A stretch of DNA of 64,000 bases from NCBI GenBank assembly GCA_037903355.1, contig JBAJFE010000016.1, forward strand, positions 186,001 to 250,000, read 5' to 3'. The notes beneath the pieces were generated by a model. It had not been told where the DNA came from and ran no database searches. It saw nothing but the letters and a program-made list of their open reading frames with translations. Source of the DNA: Trichuris trichiura. Its lineage: Eukaryota; Nematoda; Enoplea; Trichinellida; Trichuridae. Below, piece after piece: positions 11,567-23,337 of this stretch. Numbering within the stretch: position 1 is the first letter of the stretch; the number at the start of each line of letters is the position of its first letter. Position numbers and translations under genes: made by a program.

Positions 11567-11920
11567 TGTGGCAGATAACTCGGGGTCCGGCTCAGATAAC
11601 GGTGGTTTGACCTAGGAGGGCATCGATGCGGGCACTCTTGACATAAACTGCGCTTCACGACGTTCCCCCATGACACGAAGTTCACGTCGAAAACATGTAC
11701 AGTCAGCCAATGGGTATGCGACCTAGACAGACCACGGGGACGCGACTATGAAAGGAGCAGGACGGACGATGGATAATGGTCCGTAGGTCGAAGGAAAGTT
11801 GTGTTCGAAGACATTCTGGTTTATACTCGGTCTGTTAGTGTTCCTCAATAAAAGCAAAGGAAAAGTTTTGCGCATTAACAGCTTTACGCGTGGAAGTCCA
11901 TACGGTGCATATAAACTATA
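11567..11920 (+). mobile_element. Solo LTR, duplicate of the one at 5179
   Basis: Begins TGTGGCAG and ends CTATA (mutated CTACA). It keeps the internal 'cctcaataaaagc' polyadenylation signal. It was duplicated with its flanks, not separately inserted. Confidence 0.6.
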
Positions 11921-12098
11921 GGTTATTACCTCAGTAATACGCGTACTTACTGTAAACCTAATAGTTCATAGATAAATGCATTCACTGAGCAGTGTGGTTA
12001 AAGTCCCGTTGGAACTATCTACGAACATTGCTCACTTCTACCAGTCAGCTTTTCGCGCCTTTGTTCCACTTCCTGTTCTTCTACTAAGAAATTTTGTT

Positions 12099-12200
12099 CT
12101 GATCTTTTATGTAGCGGTATTTCCACCCTGCTTTTTATTAACGTTCATACAATTAACAGTAATAAAAAGAGGCTGAAAATACTGCCACATAAAAGATTAG
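12099..12200. repeat. 100-bp hairpin, copy H5
   Basis: Arms CTGATCTTTTATGTAGCGG and CTGCCACATAAAAGATTAG surround the centre ATTAACGTTCATACAATTAA. It lacks the loop expansion of its duplicate H3. Confidence 0.6.
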
Positions 12201-12471
12201 GCCGTATTATTTGGCAAAAAGCAGTGACTACTCCCACAGCCGTGAACAACCTGGGCAAGATTCGGCTAATTTGTTAATTGACTGCGGGACGGATAAGGAA
12301 CAGGATCCCAAATCGCTGAAGACAGCCTCTCACTTAACGGACTCCTAGCCTCCATTTTCATATGGCAAAGAACCCGTTTAATGATAAGCAGGTAAGAAGA
12401 AGAAGGAAAACGGAAATGAACAGCAAGATTTCGCTTTTCCGTTTCTTAGGAATAATGGGCCTTTTGCCGCT

Positions 12472-12933
12472 TCAAAATAAAATAGTGAAATCCGACTTAA
12501 ACGCAGATAGCTGAAACCACGCCAACTGAAGCTGTGCATGCAGTGGACTGGCCATATTAATTCTGTGCTTGTGAGGTTGTTCAGAGTTTAGAAGGGAAAC
12601 CCAACACGTGTTGTAAGCCGGCAAGTGAAAGAATATTCTTCCTTGAAGAAGATTACTGCATAAAGGCTCTATTGGCATGGAGACGGTTTTATCAAAAAAG
12701 CTTTTGAAATATACCTTTTTCTTTTCTTTAGCAGTAGGTTCGTCTTTCTTTTGATGACCCCGTTTTCCCGCATCCTTCGTGCTAGAATTACGATTCTTGG
12801 TATCGTTCTCATCGCTGTCCTCAGATGAATCCTGCAAAACACGAAACAGTTCATTATAGTAAAGCTACGTAGGGATTTGAATTGCTAATGCGACTATATT
12901 TTGGGTAGCTGCACAGGCGATTGCCAGGCAAAG
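12472..12933 (-). pseudogene. Secreted-protein family, array copy 6 (duplicate of copy 3)
   Basis: Exon 2 (12831 downward) is open with DSSEDSDENDTKN and a Lys-rich run. The ancestral stop has changed (TCG near 12493) and the frame ends at 12472. The donor reads AT instead of GT, and exon 1 is cut by the pogo-like element at 12936. Stop loss occurs in both copies 3 and 6 but with different codons (TGG, TCG). Confidence 0.65.
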
Positions 12934-12935
12934 TA

Positions 12936-13831
12936 GAGTAAGACCCCTGAAGTTGACCACTCCTTTATGTTGACCACCTCCCTAAAATAACCGAATTTTG
13001 ACGAGCTGGTTGATCAGCACGTTAATAAGCGCAAGGACAACTACTATACGTCGATCAGTTCCGTAAGTGGGAAGTTGACCGCTTTATCCGTGAAGTGGTA
13101 TGTGAATGCAATGCTAGTTTGCTCTCTGTAAGTTGATCGCCTCAGTTATCAGTCGCCAGCAGCTGTTAACCGTCATTGCCTCAATGTGCTATTACTCAAC
13201 GCAGCAAAGCTTTTCATTATCGTGCATTGGAGATTCCTGATTACAGAACCGATTCTATCGCTTTTACGATGTTTTTTTCATGCATGTCGGCGCAGTTTGC
13301 GCGTTTCCTCAATTACATAACGTCCCACCTACGCGTTGGCAGCATTAGCCCGTTGAGCGAAATAAGACGAATAGAGCTTAACTGTATTCGTCTGCGTCGA
13401 ACTCAGCTCTATTCCTTCGCTTTGCTATAGCCGTGTGTCAGGTGACCTTAACGTGTCTCCGCGAGTAAAGATGGTCCGGTATACGCAGTAGTAGCTACAA
13501 AACTGGTCACAGTTAGCACTATGGCCGAACGTGAAGAAATGAGAGAATTAGCACAGAAAAATGAGATGAAAAATGCCCAGAGATATTGAGCGGGGTAGCA
13601 AACGCAGTTCGCCCTTACCGCTTATGTTTGTAGTAAGAACAAGGACAGCACTAGGATTGACTCTCTTTTCGGCAAGCATTGTAGCCCCTAAAAAGCGTAT
13701 GCATGATCTTATAGAGTTATGTGTACGCATCTCACTGTCATCACTATCGTTCCCATATGTCGGCCATGTTTTCCCTATGTTGACCAGTTTTCCGCAATCT
13801 GTTGGGTGGTCAACTTCCGGGGTTCTTACTG
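12936..13831. mobile_element. Pogo/Tigger-like DNA transposon relic, copy B
   Basis: Same ends as the copy at 6575 (GAGTAAGACCCC...; right end reverse-complements to CAGTAAGAACCCCGGAA) and flanking TA at 12934-12935 and 13832-13833. It lacks about 72 bp present in copy A near 7380-7450. No transposase recognised. Confidence 0.6.
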
Positions 13832-14256
13832 TACTTTGAACACCCAGGCGATTCGGCTCTGATAAAATTTAATCGCGATTTTCAGTTCCGTTAACAGTTT
13901 AAATTATGACTTATTTGCTAAAGCTTTTGGAATTTTCTATTTGACACCCCTAAAGTTGGACTTTGCTTCCTAGCCGCCCTGTCGTATGAAAAATGTAGAA
14001 TCCATCCTGGCAACCCTGGCTACATTCTGCAATTTTGCAATATGGCAGCGGGACAGCTAAGGAACAGGATCGCAAACAGATGAAAACAACCATGTAGTTA
14101 ACGGAATGCAAACCTTCATTTTCATATGGTAAAAAACCCGGTTACTGACAAGCAGGTAAGAAGAAGAAGGAAAGCGGAAATGAACCGCAAGATTTTTCTT
14201 TTCCGTTTCTTAGCAAAAATTGGCTTTTTGCCGTTTCCAAATAAAATAGTCAAATC

Positions 14257-14721
14257 TCATTTCAGCGCAGGTACCTCAAACCACACCGTCTGAAGCTCCG
14301 GATGCGGTGGACTGGCTATATTAACTATGTGGTCCTGATGTTCTTCAGCGTTTAGAAGGAAAACCCAATACGCGTGGGAAGCCGACTAGCTTAAGCATAT
14401 CTTTTCTTGAAGAAGATTACTACAGAACGGCACTACCGGCGTGAAGTCAGTTTTATCAAAACAGCTTTTCAAATGTACCTTTTTCTTCGGTTTAGCAGTA
14501 GGTTCATTTTTCTTTCGGTGACCGCCTTTTCCTGCATCCTTCGTGCCAGAATGACGATTCTTGGCTCCGTCCTCATCGCTGTCCGCGGATGAATCCTGCG
14601 AAATACGAAGCAGTTCATTATAGCAAAGCGACATAAGGATTTGAATTGCTAATGCGACAACATTTTTGCTAACTGTACAGGCGACAGCCAGGCAAAGTAT
14701 AAGCAACGACGCGAACTGCAT
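14257..14721 (-). pseudogene. Secreted-protein family, array copy 7 (premature TAG)
   Basis: Exon 1 (14721-14662) encodes the signal peptide (MQFASLLILCLAVACTVSKN). The donor is GTTGTC, the intron 14661-14596 (66 nt) and the acceptor TTTCGCAG. Exon 2 opens at 14595 (DSSADSDEDGAKN). TAG at 14388-14386 replaces the TAT of copy 4 and ends the product at about 90 aa; the frame beyond stays open to 14257. The intron also has no stop, so an unspliced message would be readable too. A truncated secreted product is possible. Confidence 0.6.
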
Positions 14722-15923
14722 GTTTACTGACAATGACTTAGAAAAATTTATCAGAAAGCGGACTGAAGTTCAATGGTACCCCAACAGCCAATTGACAAAT
14801 TGCCTACCGCCATCTGCCCTTTCATCTACCTGACTGAACAACTGACTAACGCCGTTGATTAATTTCAATTACTCTAAGAACAATTTCAAGTTGAGGACAC
14901 TTAAAGCATACACTTTTGGAATGGACAGGTCCTATCAGATAGTGACAGATTCTTTTTCGTATCCAACGAGGGATTATTGGGAGATCAGCGTTTCCAAGAG
15001 AATAACTGTGCGGATTGTATTTACATGTAACATTACTGAGCGGAAAAAATGACCATCGATTTATGGCTATTTATGTTTTCTAGGCGCTTTCCCTTAACTA
15101 GGTGCCTCGAGCTAATGTTTACAAGGAAAACGAATGATATTAGTGGCAAAATAAAATTTCAGCATAATGCACTACAGATTGCTAGTAGTGAGACAAATGG
15201 TAAAAAGAAAAGCGAACGCCTGCGCCACTTCCTTACGACGTAAGCGAAAATTCCGACTTCCGTTCTTTCTAAAGGCCATTCTCAAAGTTTTTTTTTCCGC
15301 CTCTACACCTGCTGCTTCTGATAAGCACCTGCGGACTTCAAAATTGAAATATGGGTCAGCTGACTTTTAGTTAACTTTTACTCGCTTTACGGTGAAGCAG
15401 AGGAGCTGTGCGACCATCTCAATGTGAACACAAATTAAAAAAAAGAACAGATTGACTCACGATATCAGCACAATCGGTTTGCTTGGATGCAAGAAGCAGT
15501 GTCGTATTTGAAGTGAGAACTTTCCCAAACTTTGAACTTTCGTTCAAGAAGACATTTTGGACATTAGATTTTGCAGGTGAGTCAAGTTTTTATTGAAGTC
15601 AGAAGCGGGTTCTCGTTTATCCCGAGTCAACTCGTGATGCCACAATACCTAGGCGTTACAGTGCTAATCATAGAGCTTAAAAACCATCCCAACAAAGGCG
15701 TACAGATTACATTAATTTCTCCTGTTCTCTAAAGCGGGGAGCTGTGATCATTACCTTTGTAATACGCGTAGTTTCTGTAAACCTAAGAATTCATAAATAA
15801 ATACATTCAGAGAGCTGTGTGGTTAGAGTCTCGTTGAAACTATCCACGAACGTTGCTCACTTCTGTCAGTCAGCCTTTCGCGCATTTGTTCTACTTCTTG
15901 TCGTTCTGCTACGAAATTTTGTT
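14722..15923. other. Non-coding array module upstream of copy 7
   Basis: Close relative of 8432-9640. No supported gene. Confidence 0.5.
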
Positions 15924-16025
15924 CTAATTTTTTATGTAGCGGTGTTTTCAGCATGTTTTGTATTAACGTTTCTACAATTAACAGTAATAAAAACAGGTTG
16001 AAAATAATGCTACATAAAAGATTAG
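15924..16025. repeat. 100-bp hairpin, copy H6
   Basis: CTAATTTTTTATGTAGC pairs with GCTACATAAAAGATTAG. Duplicate of H4. Confidence 0.65.
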
Positions 16026-16317
16026 GCTGTATTATTTGGGAAAAAGCGGTGGCTACTCCCACAGCCACGAACTACCTGGGCAATATTCGCCAATTTTGCT
16101 AATTGATGGCGGGACGGCTAAGGAACAGGATCCCAAATCGCGGAAAACAGCCTTGCACTTAATGGACTTCAAGACTCCATTTTCATATGGCAAAAAACCT
16201 GTTTAATGATAAACAGGTAAGAAGAAGAAGGAAAACGGAAATGAACAGCAAGATTTCCCTTTTCCGTTTCTTAGCAATAATTGGCTTTTTGCCGTTTGAA
16301 AATAAAATAGTCAAATC

Positions 16318-16785
16318 TCACTTAAAAGCAGATAGTTGGAACCACGCCAATTTAAGCTGTGGATGCGGTGGACTGGCCATATTAATTCTGTGCTTGTGAG
16401 GTTGTTCAGCGTGTAGAAAAAAACCCCAATACTCGTGGTAAGCCGGCAGGTTTAAGCGTATTCTTCCTTGAAGGAGATTACTACAGAAAGGCTCTATTCG
16501 CAACAAGAGTCGGTTCTATCAAAAAAGCTTTTCAAATATACCTTTTCCTTCTCTTTAGGAGTGGGTTCATCTTTCTTTCGATGACCGCCTTTTCCTGCAT
16601 CCTTCGTGCCAGGCTTATGATTCTTGGCATCTTGCTCATCGCTGTCGTCGGGTGAATCCTGCAAAGCACGAAACAGTTCATTGTAGTAAAGCTACATAAG
16701 GATTTGAATTGCTAATGCAACTTCCTCTTTGCCAACTGTACAGGCGACAGCGAAGAAAGGTATAAGGAAGCACGTCGGCTACGGG
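16318..16785 (-). pseudogene. Secreted-protein family, array copy 8 (duplicate of copy 5)
   Basis: Same lesions as copy 5: no ATG, donor lost, frameshift at the IEPFCSN region. The acidic start is changed to DSPDDSDEQDAKN. Exon 2 begins at 16658. Confidence 0.65.
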
Positions 16786-17820
16786 TTTTCTGACAATGAG
16801 CAAGAGAAGTTTACCAGAAAGTCTACTGAATTTCAATGGCACCTCAACAATCAATGGGACAGACTGCCTACCACCATCTGCGTTTTCAGGCACACGGCTG
16901 AACAACTTACTAACGCGGTTGATTAATTTTAATTGCTCTAAGCGCAATTTCAAATTGAGGACACTTAATGCATACCCTTTTGGGGTGGACAGGTGCTATC
17001 AGCTGCTGACTGGTTCTTTTTCGTTTCTAGTCTAAACGAGGGATTATTTGGAAATCAGCATTTGCAAGAAAATGACTCTATGGATTCTGTTTACATGCAA
17101 CACTACTGAGCGGAAAAAATGACTATCGGTTTATGGCTATTTACGCTTTCAAGAGTGAATCCTTAACTAGCTCCCTCTGGCTAATGTTTGCAAAGGAAAC
17201 GAATGATATTCGGGACAAAATCAAATTTTAGCATAATGCGCGACAGTTTGTTAGGAATGACACAACTGGTAAAAGTAAAAACTGACGGCTATGCAACTTC
17301 CTCACGGTGTAAGCAAAAGTTTTGACTTTCGTTCTCTCTAAAGGGCGTTCTCAAAATTTTTTGTTTGCCGCTCTACAAATGCTGCCTCTGAAAAACATCT
17401 GTGGACTTCGAAATTCAATATGGGTTGGCTGATTTTTAAATAACTTTCGCTCGATTTACGGTGATGTATAGGAGCTATGGGACCATTTTAATGTGAACTG
17501 AAATTCAATAAAAAGAACAGGTCGACTCGCGAAAGAAGCACATCAGTTTGTTTGAATACAAGAAGCAGTATCGTATTTGAAGTCAGAACCTTCCTAAACT
17601 TTTTGTTTTCAATCAAGAAGGCACTTCTAACATTGGACTTTAAATTGTTCTGCAGGTGAGGTAAGTTTTCTTTGAGGCCAGAAGGGAGTTCTTACTTGTT
17701 TCAAGCCAACTCATAATGCCAGAATGCCTAGATGTTGCGTGTGCTAATCGTATAGCTTAAAATCCGTTCCAACAAAAGGCTACAGAAAACTTTAGCTTTG
17801 CGCTTCAGCTGAAGCGGGGA
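16786..17820. other. Non-coding array module upstream of copy 8
   Basis: Relative of 10503-11550 up to about 17465, then of 30400-30880 and 35040-35510. No supported gene. Confidence 0.5.
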
Positions 17821-17829
17821 GCTTTGATC

Positions 17830-18450
17830 ATTACCTTTGTGATACAGAGTTTCTGTAAACCTAATATTTCAGAATTAAGCGCATTCACTTAGTTCAATGG
17901 TTAGAATCCCATTGAGATTATCTACGCACTTTGCGCAGTTCTAGCAGCCAGCCTTTCACAATGTACGTGCGAACCGAGAGATAACGTTTCCGTGGGGTAG
18001 TCAAGATTTATCGATAATAATTCAACAGAAAACAACACGCAAATTGTAGCTATGCCCGTGCTGAAATGACGAGCATTTCGCGACTCAGTAGCTTGCTTAC
18101 TTTAGTACTTGCAGCAATACGAACACATACAGGCTGAAAGCACTGCAAAGCAGTGAATGTGTCTTCACCAGGTTGAATAGCCTGCATTTCCATGCTTTAG
18201 GAGAACCTAGTTAATCAGCGACAAAATATATGGAAAGGTCATAAAGTCTTTTGGAAGTAAGAACAAATTTTGAAAAATTCCTTTTCTCTAGCGGAAGGCT
18301 ATTTCATGGTTGACACTGAAAGATATAGCTAGTCGGACGTAAAGCGACAACTCCACATCACCTGCAATGATTAAAGGTTTAGTAGGCTGGCTTTGCTCAA
18401 AAAACCTACTAATTCTGTTTCCGTGTTCCTATACTAACTAAACTATAGGT
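17830..18450. repeat. Alternative unit end (module e), copy 1
   Basis: After 'gctttgatcattacctttg' this unit does not lead into a hairpin but into another module ('gagagataacgtttcc', 'gctgaaatgacgagcatttcgcgactc', 'aaacctactaattctg'). Related copies are at 30880-31430 plus 31808-31900, 35510-36170 and 39980-40520. No coding sequence recognised. Confidence 0.6.
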
Positions 18451-18960
18451 TCTGAAACTTTTTCGCTCGATCACCCCGCTGTGGACGTTTCCGGGCGCTT
18501 GAGCCCCCAATTCTGGTTAGTCAATTTTGGGCCCGCTGATTGGCTCGAATGTAGGACGTGGTGTAGCCGGGACGTCATTAGGTTCTCAAACGTTTCACTC
18601 CGTCGCGCTCGGCAGGAAAATTTTTGCAACTCCACTAGTCAACAGAAAATTTTGCAGAAAAAACTTCAGCTCTTCGTCACGTGATACGCGTGACTCCTGC
18701 TTTTGCACTGACTCTTTTATGATGGGAAAATTTTTGCTTGCCTTTCATATCTCCTCTCACATTTTTCAGAACCAGAACATCGAGTCACATATGCAAGAAG
18801 CATTCATTAGCTTTTCCCGAAAACAACATTCAGTGTGCGTCTATTTGTTTTCCTATGCACATCAAACAGAATTGTAGTGGCAAGGAACAAGATTGAAGTG
18901 AAAACGCTTAAGCGAGAAGATACAAAAGAAACTGTAACGTAAGTTAGCGACTGCACATGA
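18451..18960. other. Left flank of the interruption that splits the array
   Basis: Array similarity stops near 18450. The sequence here is GC-richer and includes CCAAT-type strings (ATTGG at 18539). It lies downstream of the minus-strand hAT relic. No gene is supported; two overlapping + frames (18481-18877) have no recognisable domain. Confidence 0.4.
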
Positions 18961-18971
18961 ACGGTCACTAC

Positions 18972-20697
18972 TCAATGTGATTGGTGCGCTTGATGCAGTA
19001 CGAGCAAGCTGTCTATGTTTGGTTGGATCTTTGTCACCATTAGTCTAAGGTCGTCTCGATTCACTATATCCAGTCGACTTCTCTTGCTACTTAACAGCTC
19101 CGTAATTGCGCTGAATCCGTATTCGGCTAGATAAGATGATGGAAACGCAATAAGGAAGTTTTCTACGATAGCCGATAACAGCGGGTACAGTTCTCTTATT
19201 TCGCGCTGTAGCCAAAACTGCTGACATCCGCTTTTCCATTTCACTTGCAGCTCTTCATTGCTTTGCAGTACTATCAGTTCTTCTTGCAGTTCCATCTCTG
19301 CATTGCCTGCGCTGGGCATAGCGTCTATTACCCACTGTGGAAGTTTCAAGTTAAGGATACCACTAAACCGTTTCGTGAAGTCAACGTGCAACGTTTCCAA
19401 GTGTTGACTTCAACTTCATGTTCAGCGATGTCCTCTTCCTCCTTCAGTGCAACTAGAACAGGAAACTGGTAGAACTCACCGCCCCGCAAGTTTTGTTTGA
19501 AAATTGGCAACTTCGCGATGAATGCAGATATAGCTCCTTTCGGTTTAATCAAGTTTATGTCACTTCCTTGGAGCTGCAAGTCCATAGCATTGAATCTGTA
19601 ATATAAGTGTGCCAGATACGTGGTCTTTCTTACTTTTCTCTAAATTTTTTCGCAGGGAAGGGTTCAGACACAACAAAAATTCTAGAACTGTGTCAAAGAG
19701 GCTGTAGAACCGAGTTAAACAAGCACCCTTTGACAACCAGAGAACTTCAGTGTGAAGTAACAGGCGATTGAAATCTTCATCATTCTGTTTACACAGCTGT
19801 CTGAATAATCTCTCATTCAGCGATTTACTTTTGATGGTATTAACCGCTGTAATAACGAATTGGAGTGATCAGTTCAATCGTTCGCTCAGTCGTCTTATGA
19901 CTAGATGCTGTCGGTGAATGACGCAATGAACCACCAAAAGGGCAGGAACGAGCTGCTTCAAATGTGCGAGAAAACCGTCGTAGCAGCCCACCATCGGCTG
20001 TGTTCCATCGATTGTCACAGCAACTATGTTCGCCATAGGGAAGTTATTATCCTTGAAAAATTTTTCTACAGCAAGGAATATGGTTTCTCCTTTGGTATCT
20101 GTCCCTAAGTGTGTGGCAAACAGTAGTTCCTGCATCAGGACTTCATCCTTTACGAATCTGACATAACGTAATAATAATGCTTCATTGTTAGGTAAGATTG
20201 ATTCATCAAGCTGCAACGAAAAATGCGTTGCTCTCAAGAAGTCTCATTTCGTCAATCCTTCTTTGCACCACGTCATGACTGAGAAGTATCCTTCTGATTA
20301 TTTCAGCTGGTGACATGTGCAGTACAGTCTGGATATCTTTGCTAATCACGGGAAGCAACAGTGTTTCTCCATATTTTGCGATCAGTAAGGAAATGTTATA
20401 AAACGCACGCAGGCCGTCTTTATTCCTTTCTGGTACCGATGACGACATTCGTGGCAATGGTTTTCTTGTAAGGGATTTCTGGTGAAACGACTGAAGGTAG
20501 CTGATTTTCTCGTCACGCATGTCTGGATGTACTCTATTAATGTGCTCTTGTAGCCTCCATGGCTTCATTGAATCATTCGAAAACACCCTACCACAAATCA
20601 AACACAGAGGTAACCATTTATTCGCAGGTGATTGCACAAATCCATACTTCAAATAGTCTGAACTGTACTGCCTGCGTTTCTTTCTTCCTTCCGTCAT
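18972..20697 (-). pseudogene. ZBED5/SCAND3-like BED zinc finger plus hAT transposase relic
   Basis: Reading the minus strand: ATG at 20697 (MTEGRKKRRQYSSDYLKYGF), then a BED-type finger with CLIC and HINRVH pairs (about residues 30-60). Later come QLDES and TIDGTQPMVG (positions expected for catalytic Asp residues of hAT transposases), HCVIHRQHL, HTEVLWLSKG, and a C-terminal hAT dimerisation region (LSAIVENFLIAFPSSYLAEYGFSAI). The parts lie in several frames: 20697 to about 20225, 20237-19869, about 19840-19590, 19585-19390, 19400-18972. There is a stop at 19869, so there are at least four lesions. Intact relatives are domesticated or multicopy hAT-derived proteins of about 600-700 aa. This copy cannot encode one protein. 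Flanking hAT terminal repeats and an 8-bp duplication were not found. Confidence 0.85.
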
Positions 20698-20839
20698 TGG
20701 AAAAAGGCCACGAAATGATGGTTCCTGTCGTTGCTGTATTAGAGACCTTAGAAGTTGTGGCAACGATACCGTTTATTTGTAGCAAACGGGAAGAGCAAGA
20801 AAAAATTTATACGCACGAGTGTTTTGTACAAAGGTAAGA

Positions 20840-22369
20840 TACCGTACGATGATAGCGGAACACGGCACATGGAACGGAAATGAAAATCCGCCGATAACGA
20901 AACAGGAACACAGAAGAACCTACGCAGGAAAACTCACAGAAAGACTCTGAGCCCAGAAAGTGCCAGCTTAAATACGGGGATGAATGAGAAAGGTGACCAC
21001 CAGGCTGGGAAAGGAATTTAGCTGACAAGTTCCCACGTCTAAATGCCAGTCAAACGAAAGATTCAGCAGTTGAGGAAACGGAGAGTGCGGCAGCCTGCGC
21101 AGCCAACTTCCGTTTAATGGCCTGTTTATGAAGCGGTGAGCCCTGCGCGGCATCAGCAGTCGTCAAAGTGCACCCTCAGGCAACTTTGTTGCGCTGAAGG
21201 CAAGGGCGACCTTTGACATGCTCTGTTCACTGAAGGTTTCAGAGTAAAAACGAATACGTTAAAAAGTTAAATAAAAGCAAGTTAAGACTTAAATGTATAT
21301 GTAATTGGGCAGTCAAGCAATCACTGTTCTTCTAACGAAGAGACGATATTAAGTGCGACGAAAGGCATAGGGAAAGTGTAACGGAAAATAATAGACGATA
21401 CCTAAGTTACAAGCGAGTAAGGAAGAACTTCATGCTTCCTGGAACTTATGTTCAGTCTGTTCCACCCTCGCCTGCCCAGCGACGCAGTTCAGTAACGTAA
21501 ACAGTATCTGGTCGATGACTGCGTATTTTTCTTTCAAATTTGTTGAATTACCGTCACCTGACCATGGGCCACTATTGATAGCCAGTGCTCCACTCATAAA
21601 CGGCAACTGTCATAGTGAAGGGTCTACTGATTACATGTTGGCGGTAAGTGCTAAGGAGAGACTATTCCTTCTAGCACACAAATTTTAGAAACTTTATAAG
21701 AACTCTCTGGAGAACTTTGCTGCTGCAGCTGATGGCGCACCATAGTTGGTGGGCGGCTGCCACAGTTTTTTCGCACATGTGAATCGATTTCACCTGATGT
21801 TCGGCAAGTTCACTGCATTAGTCACTGACAATACTTAGTCAAGAAAGAGACCAGCGAACCACTGAGCTAACTACACTTGCTCATGAGCATAGAGAGCAAC
21901 AAAACCAAAAAGGAATCTGCCTCCAACGGTATCAAAAAACTTTTCAATCACTGCACATAATTTCGCTGAGGAAAACTAAAAGAGCACAGACAGCATAGAC
22001 AAAGAAGACGTTGCTGCAAATTGGAAATTCAAAATTTGAGTCAGCTGATTCACGCTAATAAGATTGTGCTCACAGGGAATCAAATTTTCAGAACATGATT
22101 TTGATAATTTGCAAGCTAATTCAAGCATTCTGGGACCAATAGCGTTTTGCTTTATAATGTTTTTTCAACGTGAACAGAAATGATAAGACGAAAGGGGTGC
22201 CGTTGCTTGTGTGGACAGTCAGCACCATTAGTACGGTCTCTCAGATAGCCTTTTTGCGCTACAGACAATTCTGCCAGAGCTCCTCTTACGTGATTCCCAC
22301 CGCGCCTGCACGGGGTTCCCATCGCCCCCCCCCCGCTCTCTTATCACCCTAAACGGGGCGATATCGCCC
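20840..22369. other. Unassigned DNA right of the hAT relic
   Basis: No gene, no array module and no clear repeat seen. It includes a 10-11 base C run near 22325. It could be the rest of a larger insertion that carried the hAT gene; the right boundary is where array similarity resumes, near 22370. Confidence 0.4.
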
Positions 22370-22389
22370 ACTCTGAGAAGCTATGCATT

Positions 22390-23335
22390 AGACTGCCGTT
22401 CTAGCTCCATTGTCCTTCTCGTCCAACTTGCTCTGCATGTGTTCAAAAACTTACAATAAAACGTCCCTCCATTTGTTCTGCTAATGTGCGCTATCGTCAC
22501 GCATTACCGTTTGCAGTTGCCACGTCCACCTCCGCCGGGGAGATTCTCGAAACGTCTCATCTAACAGCATACTGTAATAAAAGCCTCGGAAAATTATGTA
22601 AGCAAGTGCGACGCCCTCTTTTCTTCTTCTCTGCCGTTTCTTGAATCGTGACTCGTTTATTGCAGCCATCCTTGTTTATCAACAGCAGCAACCGTAGACT
22701 ATCAATACATAGCATTCTTCTATCTGGCGTACCTGAACTTTTAGCATCATTACTGTTTCGCCTTGAAAACATTACTAAGTTAAAAAACCGGCTACTGGGT
22801 TCCTCCGATTGCGAAAAGGCGACGGCTACGATTTTGGTTTTATAACTGAGACTACTGGTAAGCGATTAACGGGCGGCTAGCGTACGCATAATGAATACTC
22901 TGAACAAACGGACGCTTCGGCTCTGATAAAATTTAATCGCGATTTAGTTCCGCTAACAATTTAATCATGATTTCTTTGCTGAAGCTTTTGGAATTTTCTA
23001 TTTAATACGTCCAAATTTAAACTTTGCTTCTTAGCCACCCTATCGTCTGAAAAATGCAGAATCCCTCCCTAGCAACCATGGCTACATTCGGCAATTTTGG
23101 AACATGACAGCGGGACGGCTGCAGAACAGGATCCCAAATCGCTGAAAACAACCTTGTACTTACCGGACTGCAAGATTTCATTTTCATATGGCAAAAAGCC
23201 TGTTTACGGATCGGCAGGTAAGAAGAAGAAAGAAAAGGGAAATGAACAGCAAGGTTTCCCCTTTTCCGTTTCTTAGCAATAATTAGCTTTCTGCCGTATG
23301 AAAATAAAATAGTTAAACCGCATTTAAGCGCAAAT
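22390..23335. other. Long array module downstream of copy 9
   Basis: Shares the minus-strand MFSRRNSNDA frame (22557-22772) and the 'gacagcgggacggct' block with other units. No supported gene. Confidence 0.5.
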
Positions 23336-23337
23336 AG

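Larger units (their letters stand above)
10950..17250. repeat. 6.3-kb segmental duplication, copy B
   Basis: Partner of about 4600-10950. It carries the same solo LTR, truncated gene copy, pogo-like relic, further gene copies and hairpins in the same order. The pogo-like relic here is 72 bp shorter, and the LTR ends differ by point changes. Confidence 0.75.
1..18450. repeat. Left block of complex repeat array
   Basis: This block is built from reiterated modules, so nearly every stretch has relatives elsewhere in the window. Module order on the + strand is: hairpin module; a conserved non-coding block containing the string 'aggaacaggatcccaaatcg'; the minus-strand secreted-protein gene; and about 1.3 kb upstream of that gene ending near 'taatacgcg'. 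Eight gene copies lie here. Stretches between the listed genes and elements are these diverged non-coding modules, and I see no other gene in them. Short open frames on the + strand opposite the genes recur only because the DNA is repeated. Confidence 0.85.

Noticed and set aside
6815..13430. 84-codon frames in the pogo-like relic (6815-7069, 13176-13430)
   Set aside because: No transposase or helix-turn-helix signature; both are explained by duplication of the same relic.
9580..16068. Frames spanning the 100-bp hairpins, such as those at 9580-9819 and 15823-16068
   Set aside because: Hydrophobic peptides arise from the T-rich arm of the hairpin; frames differ between copies.
22320..22335. 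C-run as a possible telomere-like or G-quadruplex feature
   Set aside because: A single short homopolymer without regular G-tract spacing.
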